Shown: positions 16,385-29,232, counted from the first letter of the stretch. The stretch is 64,000 nucleotides of DNA from Mesorhizobium sp. (GCA_004020875.1 SAPZ01000011.1:62001-126000), one strand, 5' to 3'. The notes: generated from the letters alone by a model not told the origin. Program-made: numbers and translations.

Positions 16385-18430
16385 TCACTCCTCCTCAACG
16401 GGTTCCGGGGCCGCGTCCGGCAGGTTTTGTCGTCCGACCCGGTCTGCGACGAGCATCGAAAGCATCATCTCGACGAGGCCATTGGCGGCTCCCTTCTCGC
16501 CGCCATTGGCGCCGATCTGGATCTGCGGCACGAGCGGCAGCCTGCCATTCTCGATCGCCTCGGCGAAGCGCATGAGAACCTGCGAGTTGAGCTGATAGTC
16601 GGGGCCGCCGAAGGCCGCGACTTTTTTCTCGGTGGCCTCGGCCTCCGCCAGACCGATGGCCCGCACCTTCTCGGCCTCCGCAAAACCGGTCGCCTTGATG
16701 CGTTCGGCATCGGCAAGCGCGACAGCCTTGATCATATCGGCCTCGCCCTGGCCTGCTAGGCGCACCTTCTCGGCCTCCGCCTTGGCGGTGACCTGAATGG
16801 TTTCCGCCTCCTGGCGGGTGCGGGCGAGTTGCGCCTTGCCCTCGTTCTCGCTGATCTCGATGGTCAGCGCCGAGGTCGTGATCTTGGCTTGCTGTTCGGC
16901 CAGCGCCTCCTTCTCACGCAACGTGCGTTCCTGAGTGGCCGCCCTCTCCTGCAATTTATAGGTCTCGACCTTTTCGACCGCGATCTGGCGCTCCCTCAGC
17001 TGGATCAGGATCTGCTCTATGCTGTTCTGGCCATTGGCGGCACGGGGCGTGCCAATCAACACTTCCTGCAGTTCGAGGCTGTAGGAATTGAATTTTTCGC
17101 GCATCTCCTCGCCCGACTTGCGCTGGATATCGCTGCGCTCCTGCAAAAGCTGGATCAGCGTCTTTGTCTGGGCGATGTTCTTGAAATAGGCGGAAACCAT
17201 CGGATCGAGCGTTTGTTCGACCAGCCGCTTGATGTCCCCGAAACGCTGCACCACCAGCGGCGCCTTCATATAGTCGATATGCACGACGACGGAGAGCGGC
17301 AGCACAGGCTCGAACGCATCCTTGGTGATCAACGACACTTCGGACAGGTTTTCGTCCAGCCTGTGTTCGCCGAACTGCTCCTTCGTCCATTTCAGCACGA
17401 AGTTGGTGGTCGGCACGGTGATGATATTGCCGGCGTAAGTATTGAACGCATACTTGCCCGGCAGCAGCGGTGTCGACCAGACACCGCGCGCGCCGATTTC
17501 GACCAGCTCGCCGTGACGGTATGCTTGCCCGGATATGTCCGTGCCGTGGCGACCGTTATAGGAGACGACGACACCCACCGTGCCGACGTCGATGATCGTC
17601 TTCTCGACCAGTTCGACGGTCGCGAAAATGCGATTGAGGAAGTAGCTGCCGTCCGCCAGCACCTGCAACTGCCGGCCGCGGTAGCCGCCGGCTTTGAGAA
17701 ACTTCTCCGGGTCCTGGAAATTATTGTGGAAGTTCGGGTCGTTCGGATCGTTGGCCACGGTCGGCGCGATGATCTCGCCGTCCGGCAGGGCCGGACCGTC
17801 ATGGATGGTGACGATACCGATCATGTCCTCGGCGTTGTGGATCACGACCGGCTCAAAGCCGCCCCGCTCCGAGATCATGCTGGACATGTTGGAAAAAAGG
17901 TTCTGTTCCGACGAGCTCAGATTGACGGCATAGATCGACTGGGCCGTGAGCACGATGAATTGCGCGAGATTGATGGCATAGGTGCCTTCACGCAAGATCT
18001 TGCGTTGCGGCCCCTTCTGCCCGCCCTTTTCGAGAAACCCGCGCACATCCTGGAAATCATCAGCATCTGTGTTGGAAGCAAGTGTCTGCGTCGGCGGCAG
18101 CGGCTTGCCATCACGCGCAAAGACATAGCCGATCTGGCCCTGCGGGATGGTGACGAGATTGGCTCGGTGCATCGAATATTGGAACGGCATGAAGAAATGC
18201 AGGCCGCCGCGCACAATCTCCGGCTGGTAGCCCGCCTCACGGTTGAGCGCAATGAAGCCATTGCTGACGGAGCCGCGAAAGCTCCATAGCTTTTCCAGGA
18301 TGCCGAGCCTGTCGTTCGGGATGTAGCGGACCACGCCGCTCCACCAGAACAGGATTGCCAGCACGATGACTGACACGGCCACCTTGATCGCCATCCATTT
18401 TATCGGATCGAGATATTGTAGGGCTTCCAT
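16385..18430 (-). CDS. large SPFH/band 7 (flotillin-like) membrane protein
   Basis: A 681-residue protein with an N-terminal membrane helix at about residues 13-34, an SPFH/band 7 domain in the middle (VPTTNFVLKWTKEQF, LPLSVVVHIDYMKAPLVVQRFGDI), and a long Ala/Glu/Lys/Arg-rich coiled coil (EAETIQVTAKAEAEKVRLAG) before a short C-terminal tail. Flotillin-like proteins form membrane-associated oligomers. The long region between the membrane anchor and the band 7 domain makes it larger than typical flotillins. ATG 18430 has GGAGAG 6 bases upstream. It converges with the secretion locus and has no obvious operon partner such as NfeD. Confidence 0.85.
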   Translation of the reverse strand: MEALQYLDPIKWMAIKVAVSVIVLAILFWWSGVVRYIPNDRLGILEKLWSFRGSVSNGFIALNREAGYQPEIVRGGLHFFMPFQYSMHRANLVTIPQGQIGYVFARDGKPLPPTQTLASNTDADDFQDVRGFLEKGGQKGPQRKILREGTYAINLAQFIVLTAQSIYAVNLSSSEQNLFSNMSSMISERGGFEPVVIHNAEDMIGIVTIHDGPALPDGEIIAPTVANDPNDPNFHNNFQDPEKFLKAGGYRGRQLQVLADGSYFLNRIFATVELVEKTIIDVGTVGVVVSYNGRHGTDISGQAYRHGELVEIGARGVWSTPLLPGKYAFNTYAGNIITVPTTNFVLKWTKEQFGEHRLDENLSEVSLITKDAFEPVLPLSVVVHIDYMKAPLVVQRFGDIKRLVEQTLDPMVSAYFKNIAQTKTLIQLLQERSDIQRKSGEEMREKFNSYSLELQEVLIGTPRAANGQNSIEQILIQLRERQIAVEKVETYKLQERAATQERTLREKEALAEQQAKITTSALTIEISENEGKAQLARTRQEAETIQVTAKAEAEKVRLAGQGEADMIKAVALADAERIKATGFAEAEKVRAIGLAEAEATEKKVAAFGGPDYQLNSQVLMRFAEAIENGRLPLVPQIQIGANGGEKGAANGLVEMMLSMLVADRVGRQNLPDAAPEPVEEE

Positions 18431-18904
18431 CTCTTCTCTCCTAAGGGCACGCAGGCTCGTTCACCCGACCGCCACCCGGCTGGTGTTAATTGACAAAGCA
18501 GGGAGATTGCGCGCCGAGACGCTCGACACACCAAGAGCGTGTCAAACGTTTGGGCTGCTCATTGTTTGGGAAACTGACTGCGCCTCCCGAGTCCCCCGTG
18601 AGAAAGGCGTGGCCGTAAGTGATGTTACATCGAAGTTGCCTTGATAGACATAACAACGATGACGTAGGGATAACGCCAACACGTTTAAAGATACTTCACG
18701 CCGAGATCGTAAAAGTATTTTCGGCGGTTTTGTTGCTTCGAAAGCGTTGGCTCTTGGAAAATTGGCAGAGTGCGAAACGGCGCTCGTGGCGAGCCAAAAC
18801 GTCGGCTCCCGATCCGACCTGATGCGGCATCCTGGAAGCCAGCAACACCTCACATGCTGCGCCATCGCCGACGCAGCATTTGAGTTCAAAAAAGGTTTTT
18901 CGAC
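18431..18904. other. intergenic region upstream of the SPFH gene
   Basis: No gene is supported in 474 bp. The middle (about 18.62-18.78 kb) is relatively AT-rich and should hold the SPFH promoter. A perfect 8-bp stem ATGCTGCG/CGCAGCAT with a 10-base loop (18854-18879) lies about 26 bp past the DUF982 stop and may end that transcript. Confidence 0.5.
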
Positions 18905-19207
18905 CTAGCGCCGCAGCGTGTGGACATTGTCCATCGACGCAGCACCCAGTGGCAGCGCCATGTCGTCGTCGAGCAGCCGGGTGATGCGGGCGAAGCCGAC
19001 AAAGGCCTTCCTCGCTTCCTCGGCCGACATTTTGCCCGACATAGCCGCCGCACAGCAATTCAGGGCGCATTGATAAACCGGGCCGCGTCTGCCCGTTGGC
19101 CATTTCCGCAGGAACACCATCGCCTCGGAGACGCTATCGACTTCCTCCACGGGGTATCCCTGCCCACGCGCAATTCGCACAGGGGTAAAGAAATGCAAGC
19201 GATCCAT
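18905..19207 (-). CDS. DUF982 domain protein
   Basis: A 100-residue protein of the DUF982 family, found mainly in Rhizobiales: FFTPVRIARGQGYPVEEVDS, EAMVFLRKWP, then RRGPVYQCALNCCAAAMSG and EEARKAFVGFARITRLL. ATG 19207 was chosen because GGGAGG lies 6 bases upstream; the nearby ATG at 19213 touches that site and is too close. Function is unknown. These proteins often occur in multiple copies in rhizobial genomes. It appears monocistronic. Confidence 0.85.
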   Translation of the reverse strand: MDRLHFFTPVRIARGQGYPVEEVDSVSEAMVFLRKWPTGRRGPVYQCALNCCAAAMSGKMSAEEARKAFVGFARITRLLDDDMALPLGAASMDNVHTLRR

Positions 19208-19449
19208 GATCATCCTCCCGGCCGACCGCAACGCAGTCGAACCCGCATAAACGCACGTCCGCCGGATTGGTTCCAAACAAATTTGGTTGCCGATGGAAAA
19301 AGTTCGCAACCCGCCGGCCGGCCCTGCAAGGCGCCATGGCGACTCAGCCCGATGCAGGCTTGGAGGCGGCGGATAACGGCGATTCTCGTTGAATATCTTT
19401 AAGGCGAAAGCCGGCAAATGGATTGCTTGCCGGTTCCCCAGCGTCAGGC

Positions 19450-19466
19450 TTAACCTCTGCGGTTAA
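19450..19466 (+). promoter_or_regulatory. palindromic operator candidate upstream of the NCS1 permease
   Basis: TTAACC-TCTGC-GGTTAA is a perfect 6-bp inverted repeat with a 5-base spacer, 38 bp upstream of the permease start. Its position in the 5' leader fits a repressor site. The binding protein is unknown. Confidence 0.35.
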
Positions 19467-19504
19467 ACGCGTGAGGGCGCGTTTGCAAGAAGGGGAACAA
19501 CGAC

Positions 19505-20962
19505 ATGACCATTCAAGGCGCATCGCCTGACCTCTATAACGAGGATCTGGCTCCGGCAACGGTCAGGAACTGGGGACCGTTTTCGATCTTCAATGTCTGG
19601 ACCTCGGACGTCCATAGCCTCTGGGGCTACTATCTGGCGGCCAGCCTGTTTCTGTTCTGCGGCGGCTTCGTCAATTTCATCATCGCCATCGGCATCGGCT
19701 CGTTGATCATCTACGCGCTGATGAACATGGTCGGCTATGCCGGCGTGAAGACCGGCGTGCCCTACCCCGTGCTTGCCCGTGCCTCCTTCGGCATCTGGGG
19801 CGCCAACATTCCGGCGCTCGTGCGCGCCATTGTCGCCTGCTTCTGGTACGGTGCCCAGACGGCAGCCGCATCGGGCGCCATTGTGGCGCTGCTGACGCGC
19901 CTGCAATGGTTCGACGAGTTCAACAAGAGCTCGCACCTTCTGGGACATTCGACCCTGGAAGTAATCTGCTTCGTTGTCATCTGGGCGTTGCAGTTGCTGA
20001 TCATCCAGAAAGGCATGGAGACGGTGCGCCGCTTCCAGGACTGGGCCGGTCCCGCCGTGTGGGTGATGATGCTGCTTCTGGCTATCTATCTCTGCGTGAA
20101 GTCCGGAACTTTCGCTTTCACCAGCGACATCCCGATGGATGTGCTGCGCGACAAGACCGCCGACGCCGGCATTCCAGGCGATCCGGGATCGTGGACCGCG
20201 CTCTTCGGCGCCGCGGCGATCTGGGTGACCTATTTCTCGGCGCTCTATCTCAATTTCTGCGATTTTGCCCGCTACGCGCCGGACAATGCAGCCCTTCGCA
20301 AGGGCAACATCTGGGGCCTGCCGGTCAATCTGATCCTGTTCTCGTTGGTCGCCGGCGTCACCACCATCGCCGCCTACGACGTCTACCACGAGGTGCTGCT
20401 GCACCCGGACCAGATCTCGGCCAAGTTCGACAGCTGGTTCCTGGCGGCCCTTGCAGCGCTCACCTTCGCGGTGGCGACGCTGGGCATCAACGTGGTGGCG
20501 AATTTCGTCTCGCCGGCCTTCGACTTCTCCAATGTCTTCCCGCGCCAGATCGACTTCAAGAAAGGCGGCTACATCGCGGCACTGATCGCCCTAGTGCTCT
20601 ATCCGTTCGCGCCTTGGGAGGGCAGCGCCGCGCATTTCGTCGGCATCATCGGCGCGACGATGGGGCCGATCTTCGGGGTGATGATGGTCGACTACTATCT
20701 GATCCGCAAAAGCGAGGTCGATGTTCAAGCGCTCTATCGCGAGGACGGCGAATTCCGCTTCCAGGGCGGCTGGCATGTCAACGCCTTCATCGCCGCCGGC
20801 ATCGGCGCGATCTTCTCCTCGATCCTGCCCAACTTCACCAGCTTGCTGCCGTCCTGGTGGGGCGTCTATGGCTGGTTCTTCGGTGTGGCCATCGCCGGCG
20901 CCGTCTATTACGTCCTGCGCACCATGGCGCTTGGCGCGGGCGCAAAGGTGGCAAAGGCTTGA
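19505..20962 (+). CDS. NCS1-family nucleobase/hydantoin-type cation symporter
   Basis: A 485-residue integral membrane protein with about 12 hydrophobic segments. NCS1 features are the N-terminal YNEDLAPATVRNWGPFSIFN, then GVPYPVLARASFGIWGANIP and the CFWYGAQTAAASGA segment around helix 3. Relatives import hydantoins (Mhp1), allantoin, cytosine or uracil with Na+ or H+. ATG 19505 follows GAAGGGGAA by about 6 bases. No catabolic gene adjoins it, but the hydantoinase operon lies 14 kb upstream, so hydantoin-type transport is a hypothesis only. A palindrome lies in its leader. Confidence 0.9.
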   Translation: MTIQGASPDLYNEDLAPATVRNWGPFSIFNVWTSDVHSLWGYYLAASLFLFCGGFVNFIIAIGIGSLIIYALMNMVGYAGVKTGVPYPVLARASFGIWGANIPALVRAIVACFWYGAQTAAASGAIVALLTRLQWFDEFNKSSHLLGHSTLEVICFVVIWALQLLIIQKGMETVRRFQDWAGPAVWVMMLLLAIYLCVKSGTFAFTSDIPMDVLRDKTADAGIPGDPGSWTALFGAAAIWVTYFSALYLNFCDFARYAPDNAALRKGNIWGLPVNLILFSLVAGVTTIAAYDVYHEVLLHPDQISAKFDSWFLAALAALTFAVATLGINVVANFVSPAFDFSNVFPRQIDFKKGGYIAALIALVLYPFAPWEGSAAHFVGIIGATMGPIFGVMMVDYYLIRKSEVDVQALYREDGEFRFQGGWHVNAFIAAGIGAIFSSILPNFTSLLPSWWGVYGWFFGVAIAGAVYYVLRTMALGAGAKVAKA

Positions 20963-20980
20963 AAGCGAGGCACTAGGAAT

Positions 20981-21582
<602 letters not shown>

Positions 21583-21600
21583 GGCGAATGTGCCGCTCGC

Positions 21601-23241
<1,641 letters not shown>

Positions 23242-23342
23242 TTAACGCGGCCTGATTGATTCCGCCAGAGAAAAAACCGCCGCGAAGGCTTTTTCCCAAA
23301 ATGGCGCCGGTGCCCGCAAAGGGGTCTTTGATACATTCAAAA

Positions 23343-23371
23343 CGAAAGGGCCGGCGGTGCCGGCCCTTTCG
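23343..23371 (-). terminator. terminator of the L,D-transpeptidase gene
   Basis: CGAAAGGGCCGGC (23343-23355) pairs perfectly with GCCGGCCCTTTCG (23359-23371) around a 3-base loop. On the minus strand the stem is followed by TTTTG. It lies 40 bp after the transpeptidase stop and before pyrG. Confidence 0.85.
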
Positions 23372-23410
23372 GCAGTTTGATGGAAACCCTTAGATAATAA
23401 CGACCAGTTG

Positions 23411-24535
23411 TTATATAATAACAACTTTGGTGCCGATCTTGACGCGGCTGTAGAGATCCATGACGTGCTCGTTGATCATGCGGAAGCAGCCATTGGAGGC
23501 ACTGGTTCCGATCGACTGGGGCGCAATCGTGCCGTGGATGCGCAGATGCGTGTCCTTCTTGCCATCGTAGAGATAGATGGCGCGCGCGCCGAGCGGGTTC
23601 TCGCCGCCCCCGGGCATGCCGTCCTTGTACTGGCCGTAATGCTTCGGCTCGCGCTTCTGCATGTCGAGCGTCGGGATCCAGCGGGGCCATTCCTGCTTGT
23701 CTCCGACCGCGACGGTGCCCTTGAACTGCAGGCCTTCGCGGCCGACGGCAATGGCGTAGCGGCGGGCAGTGGAAAACGACTCGACGAGGTAGAGGCGGCG
23801 GGCACTGGTGTCGATGACGATGGTGCCTGGCTCATAGCCGGTGAACGTGACGTCCTGCGGCACGAATTCCGGCTTCACCTTGAAGGGCCGCTTGGCGTCT
23901 TTCTTGGCCAGCGCCGAATCGAGGGCGCGTGTCTCCGGCAGGTAGCTAATGGAAGTCGCTTGGGCGCCGCCGAAGAGGCCAGCGAACAGCCCGCCGCTGC
24001 TCGTCTGCTTCTGGCCGGGGTTTTCGCTGCGCAACTCGCCATTATTGCCCGTGGCCGTGATGTTCATCGCCTCGGCCGGAATCGGATCAGCGGTCTGGAT
24101 AGCCGCGACCGGTGTCAGCGGCTCAATCACCTTGACCGTCTTCTTGGCCGGCTTCGCATCCGCGACTTCGGCCGGAGCGGCCGCTCCGCCGCCCTTCTTG
24201 GCGAGCCATTCCTGGCGCGCCGCGTCTGCCTTGGCCTTGGCCGCCTCGCGCATCGCCATCTTGCGAGCGTCTAGCGCCTTCTGCTTGGCGGCTTCCTTGT
24301 CTGCCGCGATCTTGGCCTCGAGCTTGCTGATCTGGGCAAGGTCGACCGAGGTCGGGTTTTTCTTCTTCTTGAGAAGCTTCAGCTGCGATGCGTCGTTCTT
24401 GGCGGCGACGACTGGAATTGCGTCGGTCGTCTCTACCGACGGGGACGTGGCCAGGTTTACCGGTCCGGCAAAGGCCGCGGAACCCATGCCGAGTACGGCA
24501 CAGACTCCCAGGAGGATGAAGCTGCGAAGCTGCAT
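23411..24535 (-). CDS. L,D-transpeptidase (YkuD/ErfK family), exported
   Basis: A 374-residue cell-wall enzyme. A signal peptide spans about residues 1-23 (MQLRSFILLGVCAVLGMGSA, cleaved near AFA). A Lys/Ala-rich coiled segment (about 60-135) follows, then the YkuD domain in the C-terminal 150 residues with the catalytic signature HGT, then SNGCFRM (His and Cys nucleophile). It would cross-link peptidoglycan or attach proteins to it in the periplasm. ATG 24535 was chosen for the signal peptide; the frame continues upstream to 24592 without family features. The Lys-rich insert is longer than in minimal family members. Confidence 0.93.
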   Translation of the reverse strand: MQLRSFILLGVCAVLGMGSAAFAGPVNLATSPSVETTDAIPVVAAKNDASQLKLLKKKKNPTSVDLAQISKLEAKIAADKEAAKQKALDARKMAMREAAKAKADAARQEWLAKKGGGAAAPAEVADAKPAKKTVKVIEPLTPVAAIQTADPIPAEAMNITATGNNGELRSENPGQKQTSSGGLFAGLFGGAQATSISYLPETRALDSALAKKDAKRPFKVKPEFVPQDVTFTGYEPGTIVIDTSARRLYLVESFSTARRYAIAVGREGLQFKGTVAVGDKQEWPRWIPTLDMQKREPKHYGQYKDGMPGGGENPLGARAIYLYDGKKDTHLRIHGTIAPQSIGTSASNGCFRMINEHVMDLYSRVKIGTKVVII

Positions 24536-24749
24536 GGCGAGATCCGATTGTTCAAAAGCAAGTTGCCCACGGCGTCGCCCGGCGCCCCCCAAGGACGCCG
24601 ATAAAGTGCCGCCGGCAATCTATAATCGATTAGCCGTCACCGCCTCAAGCTGAGGCAAGCGCCACGCCCAGTTGAATCTTTGTGATCGGACGCGCATTTG
24701 CCGCGACTGTGTTCAAAGAACAACAGATCGCTGCCCGGTCCTTGGCAGG

Positions 24750-25253
24750 CTACTGGTTGGGAACCTGCGGGGTGACCGGCAGGGTGACGCCGTTGGCTGC
24801 CGGCGCCGGCGCAGCCGGAGCAGGCGTTGTCGCCGGAGCCGGCGCAGGCGCCGTGGTTCCGTTGGCAAGAGGCGTCGTCGTCGTGCCGCCCGACGGAGCC
24901 GCTGGAGTCGTGCCGCTAGCCGGAACCGCGGGCTTGGAGGTGCCCACCGGCCCATTGGAGCCCGGCAGTTGGTTGAGCACGCCGCCGCCCTGGCTCGACG
25001 TCACCGGCCGGTCGAGAATGTCGATCGGCTTTTCGCCGTAGCGGGCAAGGATCGACAGCGCCAGCGAGGTCACGAAGAACGCCGCCGCCAGGATCGCGGT
25101 GGCGCGGGTCAGAGCGTTGGCGGCGCCGCGCGCCGTCATGAAACCCGAACCCCCGCCGATGCCCAGGCCGCCGCCTTCGGAGCGCTGCAGCAGCACCACG
25201 CCGACGAGTGCGAGCACGACCATGAGGTGGATGACGATCAGTACGGTTTCCAT
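24750..25253 (-). CDS. secG: preprotein translocase subunit SecG
   Basis: A 167-residue SecG with two membrane helices (about 3-22, IVIHLMVVLALVGVVLLQRS, and about 53-70) separated by the conserved Gly-rich loop GGGLGIGGGSGFMTARGAAN. The C-terminal tail is long and rich in Ala, Pro and Thr, a common extension in rhizobia. It assists SecYE during protein export. It is transcribed in the same direction as tpiA, which ends 161 bp upstream, so the two may be co-transcribed. Confidence 0.96.
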   Translation of the reverse strand: METVLIVIHLMVVLALVGVVLLQRSEGGGLGIGGGSGFMTARGAANALTRATAILAAAFFVTSLALSILARYGEKPIDILDRPVTSSQGGGVLNQLPGSNGPVGTSKPAVPASGTTPAAPSGGTTTTPLANGTTAPAPAPATTPAPAAPAPAANGVTLPVTPQVPNQ

Positions 25254-25414
25254 AATTTATCCTGGCGAGGCCCTGCGCGGCCGCGCATACGACCGGTGTT
25301 TTGGAGGCGGCTCCTTACAATGCTTTGGCGGCATTTCCAAGCCCGTGGCCGGGAATATGGGAAGCAATGCGGCCAATACAACGATTTATGCGGCTGAAGC
25401 CTGGCAGACGCTCT

Positions 25415-26182
25415 CTAAGCGATGTTCATGTAAGCTTCCGCGATGGCGAGGAAGTCGGCGGCCTTGAGGCTGGCGCCGCCGACCAGCGCGCCGTCGACAT
25501 TCTCGACGCCGAGCAGTTCCACCGCATTGGACGGCTTGACCGAGCCACCGTAAAGAATCCGCATCCTGGACGCCGCCTCGCCGAGCAATCCGGTCAGCTT
25601 GCCGCGGATATGCGCATGCGCCTCGGCGACGTCAGCCGCCGTCGGGGTCAGGCCGGTGCCGATCGCCCACACCGGCTCATAGGCTATGATGGTATTTGCC
25701 GCGGTAGCGCTGGTCGGAACCGAGCCCTCGAGTTGGCGCGACAGGACATCGAGCGTGGCGCCCGCCTCGCGCTCGGCACGCGTTTCGCCGATGCAGATGA
25801 TGGCCACCAGCCCTGCCCGCCAAGCAGCCGAAGCCTTGGCGTGGACCATCGCGTCGTCCTCGCCGAACAGTTCACGGCGCTCGGAATGGCCGACAATAAC
25901 ATGGCTCGCGCCGGCATCTTTTAGCATCTCGGCGGAAATTTCGCCGGTAAAGGCGCCGTTCTCCCTGGGATGGCAATCCTCTCCGCCGGCCCGCACCGGC
26001 GTGCGCGACAGGATCTCGGCCGCGCGCTGGAGCAAGGTCGCCGGCACGCACAGCACCGCTTCGGTCTCGGCGTCGAGTCCGCTCATGAACCCGTTGCCGA
26101 TCGACCGCAGCTCGTTGAGCGAGGCGCTGGTGCCGTTCATTTTCCAATTGCCGGCGACAAGCGGGCGGATTCCAGGGGTCAT
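25415..26182 (-). CDS. tpiA: triosephosphate isomerase
   Basis: A 255-residue TIM-barrel enzyme interconverting dihydroxyacetone phosphate and glyceraldehyde 3-phosphate. Visible motifs are GNWKMNG with the active-site Lys, VIVGHSERR with the catalytic His, [11 protein letters not shown] with the catalytic Glu, and the phosphate-binding [14 protein letters not shown] 26182 has GGAG about 10 bases upstream and gives the usual N-terminus; the frame to 26245 is not conserved. It is divergent from ppiD. Confidence 0.97.
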   Translation of the reverse strand: MTPGIRPLVAGNWKMNGTSASLNELRSIGNGFMSGLDAETEAVLCVPATLLQRAAEILSRTPVRAGGEDCHPRENGAFTGEISAEMLKDAGASHVIVGHSERRELFGEDDAMVHAKASAAWRAGLVAIICIGETRAEREAGATLDVLSRQLEGSVPTSATAANTIIAYEPVWAIGTGLTPTAADVAEAHAHIRGKLTGLLGEAASRMRILYGGSVKPSNAVELLGVENVDGALVGGASLKAADFLAIAEAYMNIA

Positions 26183-26325
26183 GGGACGCGTTCTCCGAGC
26201 GACATTAAGCAGCGCCCTCACTACCAAAATCAGGTCACAAAGCAATCGACAGTGGACCGGAAGGGCGCTATTGCGCTTGTTTCAGACTCGGCGCATGCGA
26301 AAATGCGCATAAATCGGAAGTATGC

Positions 26326-28221
26326 ATGCTAGGTATATTGAGAAGCGCGGCGGGCACCTGGGTCGCGAAAGCGTTGCTGTTGTTGCTGGTCCTGAGCTTT
26401 GCCGCCTGGGGCATTACCACGCGTATGGTGGGTGGCGTTCTGGGCGGCCATCACGCGGTGATCACCGCCGGTGGCACCGAGGTCTCGATCAACGAATACC
26501 GCCTCGCCTACGATCGTCAGCTCTCGATGTTGTCGCAGCAATACGGCCAGCGCGTCACCCAGGAACAGGCCAAGCTGCTCGGTGTCGACAATCAGGTGCT
26601 GGCGCAGCTCGTTTCCGGCGCCGTGCTTGATGAACAGGCGCGCAAGCTCGGCCTTGGCCTTTCCAAGGATCGCCTTGCCGAACTAACGCGCGAGGATCCA
26701 GCCTTCAAAGGCCCCAGCGGCCAGTTCGATCGCCGCACCTTCGAGTATCTCCTGCGCCAGCTCGGCATGCGGCCGGAAGACTATCTCAAGAACCGCTCAC
26801 AGGTGGCTGTGCGCCAGCAGATCGTCGAGGCGATCTCCGACGGCCTGAAGGTTCCGCAGACCTTCCTGAAGGCGGTCTCGCTCTATCGCGGCGAGGATCG
26901 CACGATCGACTATCTCGTGCTGCCCAAGAGGCTGGTGCAGCCGATCGAGGCGCCTTCCGAGAGCGCCCTCAACGCCTATTTCGACGCCAACAAGAAGAAC
27001 TACGCCGCGCCGGAATACCGCAAGGTCTCCTATGTCCGGCTGGAGCCGCAGGACATCGCGGATCCGTCAGCGGTGACTGACCAGCAGGTGAGCGACGACT
27101 ACAAGAAGAACATCGCGCGCTACACGACGCCCGAGATGCGCACCATCGAGCAGCTGGTGTTCAAGACGCCGGATGCGGCCAAGGCGGCTTTGGATTCGCT
27201 GAAGGCTGGCGCCACTTTCGACAAGCTCGTCACCGCCGAAGGCAAGACGCAGGCCGACACGCTGCTCGGCACACTCTCCAAGGACAAGATCGCCGACAAG
27301 GCGGTTGCCGACGCGGCCTTCTCGCTCAATGCCAACGAGGTAAGCCAGGTCGTCCAGGGCGCCTTCGGTCCAGTGCTGCTGCGCGTCACGGAGATCAAGC
27401 CGCAGGTCGTGAAACCGCTTTCGGAAGTGTCCGGTCAGATCCGCAAGGACTTGGCGCTCGGCGAGGCAAGCCGCATCCTGCTCGACGTGCATGACAGCTA
27501 CGAGGACACCCGCGCCTCGGGTGCCTCGCTCGCCCAGGCCGCCGACAAGCTGAAGCTCAAGGTCGTCACCATCGACGCCATCGATCGCACCGGCCAGCGG
27601 CCGGACGGCACTGTTGTCAACGACCTGCCGCAATCGGCCGATCTCATCAAGGCGGTGTTTGCGGCCGAACCCCACACCGAGAATGAAGGCCTGACGACCG
27701 CCGACAACGGTTTTGTCTTCTACGAGGTGCAGTCGATCACGCCGGCGCGCGACCGCAGGCTGGATGAGGTCCGTAAGAAGGTCGTGGCCGACTGGACGGA
27801 AGCCGAGACCGACAAGCGGCTCGACGCGAAGGCGCAGGAACTGGAGAAGCGTCTCAAGGCGGGCACCACGCTCGACGTCATCGCCGGCGAGCTCAAGCTC
27901 GAGAAGCAGACCAAGCGTGGCCTGAAGCGCGAAGCCGACGATGCCGATTTCGGCAAGGAGGGCGCCGCGGCCATGTTCGGCGTCGGCGAAGGCGGCACCG
28001 GCCTGATCCCCTCGCCCACTGGCGACGGCCAGATCCTGTTCAAGGTCGCCGAGGTCTTCGAGCCGGCGGGCGCGGATGGCAGCGCAGTGCCGGAGGATGC
28101 GCAGAAATCCTTCGGCGCTGGCATGTCCGATGACTTGCTCGATCAATTGGTGGCGCAGCTGCAGTCGCAATACAACGTTCGCATCGATCCGAACGCCGTT
28201 TCGCAAGCACAGACACGATGA
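26326..28221 (+). CDS. ppiD: PpiD-type peptidyl-prolyl isomerase / SurA N-domain foldase
   Basis: A 631-residue envelope foldase. A single N-terminal membrane anchor lies at about 13-32 ([18 protein letters not shown]), followed by a SurA_N-like region (residues 40-190, [18 protein letters not shown]) and a parvulin-like domain around 250-380. The periplasmic part would assist folding of exported proteins. Its stop overlaps the trpD start by ATGA (28218-28221), making it first in a ppiD-trpD-trpC-moaC-moeA operon. Homologues in rhizobia are commonly annotated as peptidylprolyl isomerases in the same place. Confidence 0.92.
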   Translation: MLGILRSAAGTWVAKALLLLLVLSFAAWGITTRMVGGVLGGHHAVITAGGTEVSINEYRLAYDRQLSMLSQQYGQRVTQEQAKLLGVDNQVLAQLVSGAVLDEQARKLGLGLSKDRLAELTREDPAFKGPSGQFDRRTFEYLLRQLGMRPEDYLKNRSQVAVRQQIVEAISDGLKVPQTFLKAVSLYRGEDRTIDYLVLPKRLVQPIEAPSESALNAYFDANKKNYAAPEYRKVSYVRLEPQDIADPSAVTDQQVSDDYKKNIARYTTPEMRTIEQLVFKTPDAAKAALDSLKAGATFDKLVTAEGKTQADTLLGTLSKDKIADKAVADAAFSLNANEVSQVVQGAFGPVLLRVTEIKPQVVKPLSEVSGQIRKDLALGEASRILLDVHDSYEDTRASGASLAQAADKLKLKVVTIDAIDRTGQRPDGTVVNDLPQSADLIKAVFAAEPHTENEGLTTADNGFVFYEVQSITPARDRRLDEVRKKVVADWTEAETDKRLDAKAQELEKRLKAGTTLDVIAGELKLEKQTKRGLKREADDADFGKEGAAAMFGVGEGGTGLIPSPTGDGQILFKVAEVFEPAGADGSAVPEDAQKSFGAGMSDDLLDQLVAQLQSQYNVRIDPNAVSQAQTR

Positions 28222-29228
28222 GCGCGCTGAAGACACACATAGCCAAGGTCGCTACCGGCACCGCGCTTTCCTTCGAGGAAGCGCGCGAGGCATTCGACAT
28301 CATCATGTCGGGCGACGCGACCCCCGGCCAGATCGGCGGGTTCCTGATGGCGCTGCGCGTGCGCGGCGAGACGGTTGGCGAGATATCGGGCGCTGTCGCC
28401 ACGATGCGCGCCAAGATGCTGCGCGTCGAGGCGCCGCATGGCGCCATCGACATTGTCGGCACCGGCGGCGACAATTCGCACTCGGTCAACATCTCGACCG
28501 CTTCGGCCTTTGTCATCGCCGCCGCCGGCGTGCCGGTCGCCAAGCACGGCAATCGCGGCCTCTCTTCGCTGACCGGCTCGGCCGATGTGCTGACGGCGCT
28601 GGGCGTCAAGATCGATATCTCGCCGGAAATGATCGGCCGCTGCATTCATGAGGCCGGTGTCGGCTTCATGTTCGCGCCGGCGCATCATCCGGCGATGAAG
28701 CATGTCGGGCCGACCCGCGTCGAGCTCGGCACGCGCACCATCTTCAATCTGCTTGGACCACTGTCGAACCCCGCCGGCGTCAGCCGCCAGATGGTCGGCG
28801 TTTTCCTGCCAGAATGGATCATGCCGGTGGCCGAGACGCTGAAGGCGCTGGGCGCCGAGCACGCCTGGGTCGTCCATGGCGATGGCTATGACGAGATCAC
28901 AACCACAGGCGAGACCCAGGTGGCGGAGCTTGGCGGCGGCGAGATCCGCACGTTCACCCTGACGCCGGAAGCCGTCGGGCTGAAGCGACACACCAAGGAA
29001 GAGCTGCGCGGCGGCGACGCGGCCTACAACGCCAGGCAACTGCGCGATATGTTGGGTGGCGCGGCGGGCGCCTATCGCGACACGGTGCTGATGAACGCCG
29101 GCGCCGGTCTGGTTGTGGCTGGCAAGGCGACGACGCTTGCCGACGGTATCGCGGCGGCAGCGCAAGCGATCGACAGCGGCCGCGCCCTGGCGGTGCTGGA
29201 CAAGCTCGTCGAGATTTCGAACGGATAA
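28218..29228 (+). CDS. trpD: anthranilate phosphoribosyltransferase
   Basis: A 336-residue TrpD that transfers phosphoribose from PRPP to anthranilate, the second step of tryptophan synthesis. Diagnostic segments are the PRPP loop [18 protein letters not shown] and the following [10 protein letters not shown]. The length is normal. The start overlaps the ppiD stop by ATGA and trpC follows after 4 bp, so the genes are translated together. Confidence 0.98.
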   Translation: MSALKTHIAKVATGTALSFEEAREAFDIIMSGDATPGQIGGFLMALRVRGETVGEISGAVATMRAKMLRVEAPHGAIDIVGTGGDNSHSVNISTASAFVIAAAGVPVAKHGNRGLSSLTGSADVLTALGVKIDISPEMIGRCIHEAGVGFMFAPAHHPAMKHVGPTRVELGTRTIFNLLGPLSNPAGVSRQMVGVFLPEWIMPVAETLKALGAEHAWVVHGDGYDEITTTGETQVAELGGGEIRTFTLTPEAVGLKRHTKEELRGGDAAYNARQLRDMLGGAAGAYRDTVLMNAGAGLVVAGKATTLADGIAAAAQAIDSGRALAVLDKLVEISNG

Positions 29229-29232
29229 GGCC

